Origin: Durusdinium trenchii
Lineage: Eukaryota; Sar; Dinophyceae; Suessiales; Symbiodiniaceae
Direction of reading: 5' to 3'
DNA: 64,000 bases
NCBI GenBank assembly: GCA_963970005.1
Contig: CAXAMN010021224.1
Coordinates: forward strand, 469,167-533,166
Shown here: positions 25,301 through 35,952 of the stretch, one piece after another
How the letters are laid out: every line of letters begins with the position of its first letter
How positions within the stretch are numbered: position 1 is the first letter of the stretch
The notes under the pieces: model-generated
Seen by the model: only the letters and a program-made list of their open reading frames with translations
Databases searched by the model: none
What the model was told of the DNA's origin: nothing
Program-made: the position numbers and the translations under genes

Positions 25301-26330
25301 GGGTTTCTGAAGACTCATTGTTCTCAACCAGCTTGGGGGTGGAGAAAACAGATCTAAAGAGATGGGGTTCAAGAATCACAGGTCCACTGTACCTGAACAA
25401 ATCCTGTAGACAATCGATACGGAAATCCTTCCCCAAGAAGAACATGGAGGTGGGAAGAGATTCAAGCTGCAGAGGAGAAGATGTTGTGGTCTTCCAGGAC
25501 TTCCAAGAAGTGAAGCCATCCACTTGTGAAGAAATGGCTTGTGCCACTGGATCCCTCAGGAAACTCACGGGATCCCTCGAGGAGTTCCGGCTTTGGAGGC
25601 AGATCGGGGGGGCAGATGGGAGAAAGGCCTGGGCCGCAGGAAATATAGCCGCCAGCCAAAAGGAGGCGGAAGCAGAGAGGATCGAGAGCCGTAGTCCAAA
25701 AAGGGACATGGAACAAGCAAATGGCCAATTGGGGCAGCACTGGGTGACAACTACTCGACATGGTCACCCAACTTCATCCTGGTATATGAGAGGAGGTTCT
25801 GTTCCTCCGGGGGGCAATTGAGATGCAAAACTTCCCCTTTCCGTCCTTCAAATGAACAAATTATGTGCAAAAACAAATACAACTTCTTTTGCCCTTCAGC
25901 TCCTAAACCCTTCTCAGAAGGTACTTACATAGACCCTCTCAGCCAACGGAAGGTAGACTCCCTCACCACATCTCCAAAAACCCACCCCATTCAGATCCCC
26001 ATTGGCACCCAGAAGTCCTCGAAAAGCAGTGGCTTTTGGAGGAGAAAGGCACTGGACCCAGAGGAGTGAGCATCACTGGCAATCCAATTTCTCAGCCGAC
26101 ATGTAGGAGAAGAGTTCCAGGAAGACAGAAGATTAGCTGCCCTAGTGGAGCATTATTTCAGGAATCATCTCGGACTGGGAACTTCACCCTTTTGATTCTC
26201 GTCCAGCCGCACAACTGGGCCGCACGCGCGCGTGCTTGACGTGAGGCTTTTTGTCCAATGAACGGGATATGTGAGCTTCTCAGTGCGCGAGGAAGAATGG
26301 GCGAGGATAGGCGAGGTACTGTGGGTACCA
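25301..26330. other. Intergenic stretch with an unassigned ORF
   Basis: An ORF of 167 codons runs 25318-25821 with a competing ORF on the other strand and no domain. A degraded family A half-hairpin (AAACCCTTCTCAGAAGGTACTT) lies near 25905-25928. Confidence 0.4.
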
Positions 26331-26434
26331 GCCCTAGGGCTCCTGGCCTACCTCCGTTTTGAAGGTGGGCCAGGAGTGGGTGCTGGGCCAGGGGTCAAGG
26401 CCACCTTCTGAGGATGTGGTTGGAGCCCTAGGGG
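26331..26434. repeat. Family A relative with CTCCTGGCC arms, second copy
   Basis: GCCCTAGGGCTCCTGGCCTACC opens it and GGTGGGCCAGGAG closes the first hairpin. The second half is CACCTTCTGAGGATGTGG, and it ends GGAGCCCTAGGGGC. The CCTAGG ends match other family A copies. Confidence 0.75.
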
Positions 26435-26764
26435 CTTGATGGGAAACCTTGCACTGCATTTTGAGTGGACATAGTCCCTTCCATGATTGCGATGTATCAT
26501 GTTTGACTTCCACATGAGTGAGTCAGAAATGACTTTCCCTGTACAGGGTTTGGCTTTCCTATACGCAGGCTTGAGGTAATGCTCCCACCCCAGCTTTCCA
26601 GCCCAGTACTACCTGCTTCTATAGCTTTTGCTGTTGAATCATCCACTGTCATGCACCTGGGTCCTCCAAAGTACCTCCAAGGCCAACACGTTCAAAAGGC
26701 CGGTCCCCAAGGCCCTCCAAGGTAGGGAGTTCCGAGTATCTCCAAGAGATATGAAACAGCAAAA

Positions 26765-26820
26765 CCCTACACCTCCACCAGTCGTACCTCCTCAGGTTCG
26801 GTATGACTGGAGGCCGAACG
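26765..26820. repeat. Family A short (single-hairpin) copy
   Basis: CCCTACACCTCCACCAGTCGTACC pairs with GGTATGACTGGAGGCC around CTCCTCAGGTTC. Only one hairpin is present, as if the second half were lost or never existed. Confidence 0.65.
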
Positions 26821-27816
26821 GGACAACGTTTTGGTAGAACCGAACCAATTGACTCGGACCCAAAAAAGCAACCGCATTTCTCCCAGCGGCCGGTCTGCCT
26901 CTGGCAGCGAGGCCCAGTGACTCGAGACGGATGGCCCAGCGGAGGCCTCCGCAGGTTTCTTTTTGTGGCGATGGTCGGGATGGTTTGGGGAATGACAAGA
27001 TGGTGCAAACATGAAACGAAACAAAAGTAACCTCAAGTGCCCACACCAAACCTGACAATCAGTGACCCCAAGTGTCCCACCCATGGTCGATGTGTGTTGC
27101 TGACACCAATGTTGTAACCAGGCCTACTAGCAGCCCAACTAGGATATCTAGGATCCTAAACCTTCCTTTTGACAGCATCAAGAGGAGATATCTTCAGTCA
27201 ATAGCACCTGCCATAGGTCAGTGACTTGTCATAAGACCAACACTTCTCTGTGACGTTAGTCTCAGACTTGCTCATGTCATCCACATCCACATGACCCACG
27301 GCGTTTTCAGCACGTGTTCGCACGTGTTCGCACGCCGCTGTGGACCGACCGACTGCGCTATACCGCTACCGGATCAGGAGAGGGTGCTGAGCGCGGAGAT
27401 GCTGTACCGTACATGTCCACAGCTCAGTGCGGGTGTCGACGTCGTTGGAGAACAGGAGCCTCATATATTGATGTGCTGACCTGAGCTCTACGTCTGGGTG
27501 TTTCTTGTGTCAGATAGGAAGGCATTCTGGCTGGAACATGAACAGCAGGGAGACCGCGATGCATCCCATTGGATTTGCAAAGGTGTGAGATTGATTGACT
27601 AATGTGATTCTTCACCATGACACCATTGGCAGACAGAATTATGGTGTTCCAGACTTTTCCCACATCACTGAAATCAACGCTGGTCATATGTTCCCTACAG
27701 TGCCTCATGTTTGTAACATAACAGCAAGTCCCATGGGACTGTATGGAAATGTGCACTATGCCTCGTCTATGTTCCCCGGGTCATCCCTGTTCTCAACACC
27801 TCCAGATCACACAGAC
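26821..27816. other. Intergenic stretch left of the MULE
   Basis: No gene is recognised. Overlapping ORFs on both strands around 26650-27080 follow GC-rich sequence and show no domain. Confidence 0.5.
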
Positions 27817-27826
27817 AACGTGCTCA
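27817..27826 (+). repeat. Left target-site duplication of the MULE
   Basis: AACGTGCTCA here is repeated directly at 39377-39386, just outside the two inverted-repeat ends. A 9-10-bp duplication is typical of Mutator-like transposons. Confidence 0.7.
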
Positions 27827-27833
27827 GGGACTA

Positions 27834-28030
27834 GGGTAAATTGCAACAGTAATCAGGGTATTTCCAGACAGTTATGTTGTATGGTGTTTTTCCAAGCTGT
27901 GACCAGTGTTTTTTGCGTCAGTGACCGCCACCCGGTGTTTTTTGCGACGGTTGCCCGGTGTTTTTTGCAACGGTTGACCGGTGTTTTCTGCGACAGCTTG
28001 TTTGACCGGTGTTTTCTGCGACAGCTTCTT
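27834..28030 (+). repeat. Left terminal inverted repeat with motif array
   Basis: The terminal 26 bases are followed by about five units of TGTTTT(T/C)TGCGACRG at 27907, 27936, 27959, 27982 and 28010, separated by TTGNCCGG-type spacers. The mirror array is at 39069-39367. Such subterminal arrays are usual transposase-binding sites in DNA transposons; that role here is inferred. Confidence 0.75.
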
Positions 28031-28600
28031 TCCGTCGCCGTATGCAAGAGCTGATGCGAGCGCTGCTTTGGGGAGGGCACAGCGCCTCTCCCCCGAAGCC
28101 GCAAGCAGGCTCACCGCATCTCACAAGTCGAGCTTCCTTCTCAGCATGGACATCTAGCAGTTTTCCAATGCCTGCTACAACCAAGATGTCTACGGCGCGA
28201 CAACAGAGTGCGGTGCCGTGCCCAATGTGCTGCGACATAGCCTGCCGGCGGGAGGCTTCAGCAGCAAGCAGCAGTCCAACATATAAGCCTTCAACATAAG
28301 CCTTCACCATTCACGTCTTGCAGTTTTCCAGCGCGTCTGCTTGCCTGCTTTACGCAGCGCCTCCCCCCCGGAAACCGCAAGCAGTCTCACCACATCTAAC
28401 AAGTCGATCTTCTGTCCTATAGCCTGCCGGTAGGGAAGCTTCAGCAGCAAGCAGCAGCCCATCATAAGCCTTCAGTATTCACGTCTAGCGAGCTTGCCTG
28501 CTACAGCCAAAATGACAACCGCCACAGCATCCTCGGCAGCGGTCCGCATAACGGTATAGAAAAAAAAGAGCGGGAGGGGGGGCTCGGGGGGCGCCTCCCC

Positions 28601-29368
28601 CCCGAAACCGCAAGCAGTCTCACCACATCTAACAAGTCGATCTTCTGTCTCATAGCCTGCCGGCAGGGAGGCTCCAGCAGCAAGCAGCAGCTCATCATAA
28701 GCCTTCAGTATTCACGTCTTGCGGTTTTCCAGCGCGTCTGCTTGCCTGCCATTGACCAATGACAAGCGCCCATGCATGCGCATGACTTGCTTGCGGCATG
28801 GCTTCCTGGAAGCCGCGGTCCACGCGCGGGCCGGGGGGGGCTCAGCAGCAAGCAGCATCACAACATGATCCTGCAGCGCGCACGTCTTTCAGTTTCAACC
28901 AAAATGACAAGCGCCGTCACTGCATCCTCGGCAGCGTGGAGGGCTTGGGGGGCAGGGTGCAGCGCCCCCGTCCCGAAACCGCAAGCAGTCTATCTCACAA
29001 GTCGATTTTCTTTTGCGGCATGAACACCTTGCAGTTGTCCAGTAAGTGCCTCGCGTAACGTCAATCGCTTGGGCGGTTGACGGGCTTGCGGGCAGCATGG
29101 CGCGTCCACGCGCTGGCAGACGCCGCGCGCAATGTCGCTGTTTGCCAGCGTCCCACAAAGAATGGTTGATGTAGGCCTTCTTCTATAGACCGGGCAACGT
29201 CGGACGTCGGATCTAGCGTCGCGTCTGCCTTGCGCCGGGGCTTCCCCAGCGCAGCGCAGCGACCAAAACATAAAAGCGTGCTGGAATGCGGCGGCAGCGA
29301 AGCCGTGACACAAATCGGTAGGGCAACCGCAGGAGCCCCCGCGGCAGATGGCAGGTTGAAGGGAAGGG
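28601..29368. repeat. Near-identical duplication, copy A
   Basis: This 768-bp segment matches 29956-30722 almost base for base; I noticed only a few substitutions, such as CAAGTCGATTTTC against CAAATCGATTTTC. The 400-bp gap lies between the copies. It may be a true recent duplication or an assembly artefact at the gap. Confidence 0.85.
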
Positions 29369-29415
29369 AAGTTATATTTATTGTATTTAGATGGATATTT
29401 GAGATGATTAGATGG

Positions 29416-29815
29416 NNNNNNNNNNNNNNNNNNNNNNNNNNNNNNNNNNNNNNNNNNNNNNNNNNNNNNNNNNNNNNNNNNNNNNNNNNNNNNNNNNNNN
29501 NNNNNNNNNNNNNNNNNNNNNNNNNNNNNNNNNNNNNNNNNNNNNNNNNNNNNNNNNNNNNNNNNNNNNNNNNNNNNNNNNNNNNNNNNNNNNNNNNNNN
29601 NNNNNNNNNNNNNNNNNNNNNNNNNNNNNNNNNNNNNNNNNNNNNNNNNNNNNNNNNNNNNNNNNNNNNNNNNNNNNNNNNNNNNNNNNNNNNNNNNNNN
29701 NNNNNNNNNNNNNNNNNNNNNNNNNNNNNNNNNNNNNNNNNNNNNNNNNNNNNNNNNNNNNNNNNNNNNNNNNNNNNNNNNNNNNNNNNNNNNNNNNNNN
29801 NNNNNNNNNNNNNNN
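29416..29815. other. 400-bp assembly gap
   Basis: A run of 400 N. ORFs drawn through it are meaningless. Confidence 0.99.
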
Positions 29816-29955
29816 GGGGGGGGCTCAGCAGCAAGCAGCATCACAACATGATCCTGCAGCGCGCACGTCTTTCAGTTTCAACCAAAAAAAAAAAAAAAAA
29901 AAAAAAAAATAGAAAAGAGAGAGCGGCACGGGGGGGGGGGGGCAGCGCCCCCCCC

Positions 29956-30722
29956 CCCGAAACCGCAAGCAGTCTCACCACATCTAACAAGTCGATCTTC
30001 TGTCTCATAGCCTGCCGGCAGGGAGGCTCCAGCAGCAAGCAGCAGCTCATCATAAGCCTTCAGTATTCACGTCTTGCGGTTTTCCAGCGCGTCTGCTTGC
30101 CTGCCATTGACCAATGACAAGCGCCCATGCATGCGCATGACTTGCTTGCGGCATGGCTTCCTGGAAGCCGCGGTCCACGCGCGGGCGGGGGGGGCTCAGC
30201 AGCAAGCAGCATCACAACATGATCCTGCAGCGCGCACGTCTTTCAGTTTCAACCAAAATGACAAGCGCCGTCACTGCATCCTCGGCAGCGTGGAGGGCTT
30301 GGGGGGCAGGGTGCAGCGCCCCCGTCCCGAAACCGCAAGCAGTCTATCTCACAAATCGATTTTCTTTTGCGGCATGAACACCTTGCAGTTGTCCAGTAAG
30401 TGCCTCGCGTAACGTCAATCGCTTGGGCGGTTGACGGGCTTGCGGGCAGCATGGCGCGTCCACGCGCTGGCAGACGCCGCGCGCAATGTCGCTGTTTGCC
30501 AGCGTCCCACAAAGAATGGTTGATGTAGGCCTTCTTCTATAGACCGGGCAACGTCGGACGTCGGATCTATCGTCGCGTCTGCCTTGCGCCGGGGCTTCCC
30601 CAGCGCAGCGCAGCGACCAAAACATAAAAGCGTGCTGGAATGCGGCGGCAGCGAAGCCGTGACACAAATCGGTAGGGCAACCGCAGGAGCCCCCGCGGCA
30701 GATGGCAGGTTGAAGGGAAGGG
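29956..30722. repeat. Near-identical duplication, copy B
   Basis: Partner of 28601-29368 at an offset of about 1355 bases. The copies diverge after GGGAAGGG, where copy A goes into AT-rich sequence and copy B into the GGCCCCCTCC sequence that leads to the coding part of the element. Confidence 0.85.
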
Positions 30723-32502
30723 CCCCCTCCTGGAATATCAATAAGCCCCTTCAACCGTTGAGCTGTCTTGTCGCGGCCCAGGAGGAGGGGGGAGCATGTG
30801 CTCCTCCCGGCAAAGGGCCGCAGCCTCAGTGCTTCTCCTGTCACTTTGGCTGCATGTTTCTCTGCTGAGGCTTGATGCCTTGCACCTTTTACTCAGGCCA
30901 GCTGCAAACTGCAGTGTCTTGATGGTTTGCTTTTGAGCTCTTTGCTTGGTCTTGCTTGGTGGCCTGCACCTTTTCTTCTTTGAACCGAGCTGAACTGCAA
31001 GTTTTGGCTCGTTCTCTTTGCCAATGGCTCCACGTCTTCTAGCCGCAGCCTCAGCCTTGAAGCGACTGGTTGCGTCCATTCCGGGCCTGATGTGCTATAC
31101 TTGTGAAGGCATGACCGGGCGCTGGGCGGATGCCTCCCAGGCTAGTCGTGCTGCGCCTTTGTATGCGGGTAGGGCCATGATTTTCTTTTCTTCGTACGGT
31201 CACAAACTCATCCGTCGCATGTGTGTCAGGATTTCAACGTGACTGCGTTCCTGCACAAGTTTTGGGGATGTCGTTTGACATTGAAAACTCCTGTCTGGGC
31301 CCCATGTGCACCGCTTCGCATTGGCCTATGTCTCTGTACATGTTTTTTTTGCAACACCTGTTTTTATCCCAGGTGGGATGGATTCGTGTGCCGTACGAGG
31401 AAGACGCCAAGGCAAGATCTCAGTCTCATGCTTGCATTGCTCGACGCATACGTGGCAATGCCTCCTGGCAATAGGAGCCCCATCCGGGGAAGTTTGAGTT
31501 GCAGCGGCCTGTAGTCGAGCCCTTATACATGGGTGGGAACAGCATCACCATGAAGCGGCCTTGTGCTTCGGTACTTGTCCCCTGCTGCCGCTCAGGCCAA
31601 GCTTCCGTCTCCGTCGTCTCGTCCTTCGCGCAGGCGTCTCGTTGCTTTTCCCTGGAAGTTATGTGCCGTCGCCGCGCATAGACCCAATTCGTCCCAAGGC
31701 CTGTTGACCGAGCCGTTGCAGCCGGTGAGGTCCGATTGCGTTTTCCCGCGCGCTAGTGTCTTATAGGTCTATTGTAGATGATTGTTGTCCAGGATGATGC
31801 GTTCTTGGATCATGCTTGGCGAGATGCGCAGAAGGCCCCGACACATCTGTTTCAGTGCTGCCGGTTTGTGGATGTCAGTGCTTGCATGCAGATGATGCGA
31901 CCTGTAGGCGGCTTCCAGCGGCTTGTTCCTCGAGATGTCTTGGTGTGCGGGTCCTATGTTGCTTTCGTTGGCAGGTGTAAGTGCGGTAATACATTATTGC
32001 CAGCGCCCGCCTTCCATCCAAAAAAGCAGGTGATAGCTACAGCTGGGGCGGACCCACGCGCCAGTGGCGCCGAAGCCTACTGCAGAAAGCGTGCGCTGGC
32101 TTGTCTTGCCATAGCTAGCACTTTCTGACAAACCTCTACCTGCCAAAGCATTCATCGCTCTATGCACAGGCTACAGCGCATAGCTGCTGTGCATTCGCCT
32201 GCCTCGGATCTCCACTTCGAGGCCTGAATTTTCAGTGTGCGTTTCCTTCCATCATCCCATGCCAGTGTCCAGCTTGGTATCTTTTGCGTCCTTTTTTCCC
32301 AGGTGACTACCAGCATCTTGCAGCCGGCGGATGTGACATGCCCTTTCGGAAGCATGCTTGTTCGCGTTCACACAACATGGGTTGTGTCCCACAAAGTTCG
32401 GAACCGGCGGATGCACGCTGCCCATGGCAACACTCCAGGCTCGGATATTTGCTGTTTCACATTGAGACTGCCATATGCTTCACGTGTGACAGATGCTTGT
32501 GA
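30723..32502 (+). other. 5' region of the MULE coding part, unassigned ORFs
   Basis: Open segments on the + strand (31018-31242, 31221-31514, 31778-32128 and 32237-32536) read like exons or decayed coding sequence. Pyrimidine-AG sites such as TTTTTTCCCAG|G lie between them. The 31778 segment contains a CKCG pair and begins after a TTGTCCAG acceptor-like site. I cannot assign any of them to a family. They may form the N-terminal part of the USP-type protein that follows. Confidence 0.35.
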
Positions 32503-33360
32503 TCTCGAGGCCTGCGCGGCGTCTTGCCAAACCTGACTGGGACTTCATGCTGGCTGGCCAGTCTTCTTCAATCTGTCTTTTCTTGCTTGCCAATGATCAA
32601 GGCGACTTCAGAACACCAGCGCACTCGGGCCTGCGCCAGCACCTGCTGGGCGTGTGCGTTGCGAGATACTGAACGCGCAAGCAGTGAGCCGGGGTCAGAA
32701 GTAGACCTTCAACCTCTTTGGGCCAACCCCTTGGAGTCGATTGGTGTGACTTTTGAAGAACAGCATGATCCCTTAGAGATTTTGTTGCAGCTGGGCCCTC
32801 AAGACACCATAGCTTTTCAAAGTATGTGGGCAGATCATTTTCACGACTTGAAGCATCATCCGCAATGCTCTTGCCCCTTCGAGATGCCCGTTTTGACACT
32901 GCCACCGTTTGATGACTGCGCTGCCATTGCCCTCAATGACTTGCTGGACAAAGATCCTGCCATTGTGCCAGACGGCGGTCTTCCTTGCCCACACTGCTCG
33001 CAGCGCACTTCTTTGACATCTGCTGAGTCATGGCACCTAGGCCCTGTAGCTTTGCTCCAAGTTGTGCGCGAAACTGGCCTCGGTCAGCTGAACCGCACAG
33101 CTGTCTTTGCGCCTCCTGAGTTCGAGCGCGGGAACTATGTCTATTTTCTGCGTGCAGCGGTACTCCACCGTGGACAGTCCTTCGATTCTGGTCATTATGT
33201 GGCTTTCCTGCGGCAATCCAATGGGGCTGGCTGGGTGCAATACAATGATGGTGACCGTCCTAAACGGCTACCACGTGAGCCGCCGCACCTTCAGACCCAT
33301 TCGCGGTATTTTCTGTACGAGCGGGCTGAGGCAGGGTTTTCAGATAGCATTCCAGCATGA
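32503..33360 (+). CDS. USP-family ubiquitin carboxyl-terminal hydrolase-like protein (transposon cargo)
   Basis: Enzymes of this family cleave ubiquitin from proteins using a Cys-His-Asp/Asn triad. The frame opens after a TGA at 32500. The Cys box reads NLTGTSCWLASLLQSVF, with the candidate nucleophile codon at 32548-32550. It is followed by a QHDPLEIL segment in the place of the family's Q/D box, a CPHC pair as in the zinc-binding fingers, and the His box HRGQSFDSGHYVAFLR (His codon 33193-33195) with QYNDGD (33241-33252) after it. All landmark motifs are present in the right order. At about 280 residues it is a compact, minimal catalytic domain. No ATG fits the N terminus, so the start is probably on an upstream exon. 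It lies inside the MULE upstream of the transposase. MULEs elsewhere are known to carry ULP-type proteases; a USP is different chemistry on a related theme. Substrate and activity are unknown. Confidence 0.75.
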   Translation, partial: SRGLRGVLPNLTGTSCWLASLLQSVFSCLPMIKATSEHQRTRACASTCWACALRDTERASSEPGSEVDLQPLWANPLESIGVTFEEQHDPLEILLQLGPQDTIAFQSMWADHFHDLKHHPQCSCPFEMPVLTLPPFDDCAAIALNDLLDKDPAIVPDGGLPCPHCSQRTSLTSAESWHLGPVALLQVVRETGLGQLNRTAVFAPPEFERGNYVYFLRAAVLHRGQSFDSGHYVAFLRQSNGAGWVQYNDGDRPKRLPREPPHLQTHSRYFLYERAEAGFSDSIPA

Positions 33361-34126
33361 CTTTGCTCCAGATGTTTGTCGTGCTGCCGGTGTTGCCTGT
33401 CAGGCGCCCACCACGGCTGCCAACAACATACTTTCTGAGGCTGGTTTTGTGTCTCGATCATAGTTTACCTTGCCGCATGCCGGGGGTTGTATATTTGCTT
33501 GCGCTTTCTGTCAGGTCTGCCCCGTAGCCAGCGCGACGCAGTCTGAGGCTTCCATTGTGTCAGTGTCATCTTTCGAACGATTTGTTGTGACCTGTGGCAA
33601 AGTGCCTGTATACACATCGATCCCCATGGTCGCGTGATCATATGCTAGAGTCCATGACGTGCATGTCATATTCTTGCATCATGTGACGCAATCTGCCAGA
33701 AATGATGCCTATCCGCGAGGCCCCGGCCCTGCTTACTGAGCCAGCCTCAACATTGCACACAGAGGCTCTGGCTTCCCTATCCTTGCTCGGCATGTTGTCT
33801 TATGTTTCACGCCGTCGCAGGAGCCTGAGCTGGCGCCCACCTATGAGGACAAGGTCTCATCCACTGGTCAGGCGATGGCGATGTGGTTCGTTGGCTGACT
33901 TTCCGATGGATCGCTTCTAGTGTCTGTTGCTCTTTGTTTTTGTCCAAGCTGTGCGGCTGTCATCTTTCGTTCTGATGCGCGTTGCTCATTCTCAGGCGCA
34001 GCACAGCCGCTGTAACCGTTCCGAAGAGGCCGGACTGTTCTGAATTTGTCTCTCACTGCGGTTGCCGTGCTGCTACGCACGGTTTGCATGCTCCATTCTT
34101 GCTAGCCTTTCTCCGCCTCATACCCA
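33361..34126 (+). other. Spacer or intron between the USP and DUF3987-like ORFs
   Basis: Only short open segments (for example 33702-33920) are seen. A plausible acceptor CCTCATACCCAG|G at 34115-34126 starts the next coding stretch. Whether the USP and the following ORF are spliced into one protein cannot be decided from sequence alone. Confidence 0.4.
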
Positions 34127-34769
34127 GGCCGCTGCGGATGGCGAAGACGACCTGGTCCGCGAACTTTTGCCCAATGATCATGGCTATGATACTTTCGTGG
34201 GGCAAGCTTTGGGTTTGCTGTCTTGCTACGAAGCCGGTGGAGATTGCATGCAGTATCTATCTGATTTGCCTTTGTACCAGTTGCAGCATGGTATTGACAT
34301 TGCTACCATTGCCGAAAGGTACCAAGCTCACCTAGCGGACCTTTGCCAGGAAAACATCAACAGCCATGCCGCTTTAGAAGTCGTCCAATGGATGGGTGAT
34401 ACGGCCGTGTATCCTCTCCTGGTTCTGTTAGAAGCAACTTCACGTGCAACTGCCATTCCGATGGTGTTTTGGATCGATCTTGTCTATGGCTTCTTCAATT
34501 CTGTCTTGCACAAGCGCGCTTACCTCCAATTGACCGAGCGGTACCAGACAAAGAACCGCCACTGGGTTGTAGGAACTGCAAATGTGGCCGAAGGCAAATC
34601 CCCGGCGATGTCGCCGCTGGTTGAAGCTTTGGAGAAGGCTTTGGAGCAACATTCTGCTTTTGCAGTGGGCAGCGTGGGAGATCAATTTCATTTGCAGCAG
34701 GCTGGGCCGAAGCCACCATTATCTACCATTCAAAACTACATAATGGTCCCAATGGTCCCATCCTCTTGA
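34127..34769 (+). CDS. DUF3987-like protein, N-terminal part (P-loop segment)
   Basis: The frame follows an acceptor-like CAG at 34124-34126. After an acidic start it gives a helical region and then ANVAEGKSPAM (34578-34610), a Walker-A-like A-x4-GKS followed by Pro-Ala. This GKSPA signature is typical of DUF3987 proteins, a family often linked with primase/helicase-type proteins. The first glycine of the classical loop is replaced by Ala, so nucleotide binding is likely but not certain. The reading frame closes at 34769 with non-conserved sequence, so the true exon probably ends near 34700 and an intron joins it to 34976. No other function is proposed. Confidence 0.55.
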
Positions 34770-34975
34770 AGCAAGCGCCTCCATGCCCGTCCCTATAGAA
34801 ATCCTCCAAAAGCAACCTCCCGTACTGGAACCTGCAATCGTTCCTCATAGTATCTCACGATCATGTACCATCGTCACAAATTAAATACATTATTCAAACT
34901 TTTGTACGGTTGCGGTTACATCTGCCCCTAATCTTTCCGTTCTTGTTGCTTCCACCTCGCTCTTCCCTTGTGCAG

Positions 34976-35952
34976 AACCTGAGGCCAGCACTGCCGCTGC
35001 TGCCCGCGAGAAATTGCGCCTATGTGAAGGTTATCTAACAGTGCACACTGATGAAGCAGGAGCTTGCCTTTGCCCTGCATTTGCCAATGGTGGCAGCACA
35101 GACCCATCACGCTTCATAGACTTGCAGCTTTTCCTGAATGCAGCCCATGGGGGCAGTTTCAGCTTTAGCACACAAATTGACCGCCAAAAAGTCCTGAAGC
35201 CGAAGCCTACCAACCCGGCAGCGCCCGTGCCTGAACCTGTCGGAATGACATTGAAGGAAACAAATGTACACTTCATTTTCTTGCAGCAGCAGATGTTCTT
35301 TGCAAATTGGTGGGCTTTGGTCGCAGCAAACAAACCCCTTGGCCTTGTTCAGCGATGTCTATTTTCTTTCGGCGCCCGTCTGAATGTAGGCAAGCAAACT
35401 TGGAATGCCTTCTCGCAGGACATCGCGATGCCCGTCATTGAGCGACTCTTTGCTGCTTTGATTCGCAGATTTGGTCCGCGTATGACTTCTGTGGAGCAAG
35501 CGGTCTTCCATACAACTGGGTGCCAACGTGCTGTTCTTGTGGAGTTAGAAGAGATTGGCCGTCTGTTTGCAAGAAAAGATTCTGTTTCTTCAGTGTTGCG
35601 AGAAGCTATGCCCAAAGCCATGTATTGGCTAGGCACAAGCATGATGACTAACCATCTTGTGCAGCATTTGTGGCCAGCTGCCTTAGGCGGTCCTTTACCT
35701 GATGATGTGCCCATGTATGTGAATGATGCTTGCTTCCTTGCGTCGGTGCAATTCATTCAGAAACGCTACCTCTATGGCCAGGCTGTTCTTGCAGTTTCAG
35801 CGAAGGAACAGATTTGGAACCCACGCAGCGACTCTCTCGATTCGTCAGATCTCTTGCCACTGTTGCTTCGCATTCTTCGTGGCGCGCCTGGTGCCTTCAT
35901 CACTGCTGATCACATTTTTTTGCGCAGACCTGGCGCTCAAACGCTCACTTGA
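34976..35952 (+). CDS. DUF3987-like protein, C-terminal part
   Basis: It begins after CCCTTGTGCAG (34965-34975), a good acceptor. HTDEA (35044-35058) sits where the Walker-B-like acidic pair is expected. LNAAHGGSFSF follows at the usual target-segment position. Then ETNVHFIFLQQQMFF and GLVQRCLFSFGA (Arg codon 35353-35355) match the DUF3987 pattern of a hydrophobic strand followed by G-L-x-x-R-x-L-F. The frame runs into a T7 run at 35915-35921. In the next frame the sequence continues sensibly (CADLALKRSLERG), so one extra T appears to break this ORF. It lies directly upstream of the transposase on the same strand. Confidence 0.55.

Larger units (their letters stand above)
28080..30400. repeat. 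Left subterminal block of CCGCAAGCAGTCTCACC repeats
   Basis: A phrase containing CCGAAACCGCAAGCAGTCT, then a CAAGTCGATCTTCT-type segment and AGCCTGCCGGCAGGGAGGCT, recurs near 28090, 28365, 28603, 28975, 29958 and 30330. A separate GGGGCTCAGCAGCAAGCAGC unit recurs at about 28835, 29816 and 30190. The block is GC-rich with poly-A and poly-G runs. No protein is encoded; ORFs here read repeat sequence. Confidence 0.7.

Noticed and set aside
25318..25821. 167-codon ORF
   Set aside because: Competing ORFs on the other strand and no domain.
28990..30117. ORFs of up to 295 codons spanning the 400-N gap
   Set aside because: They are mostly unknown bases; the flanks are non-coding subterminal repeats.
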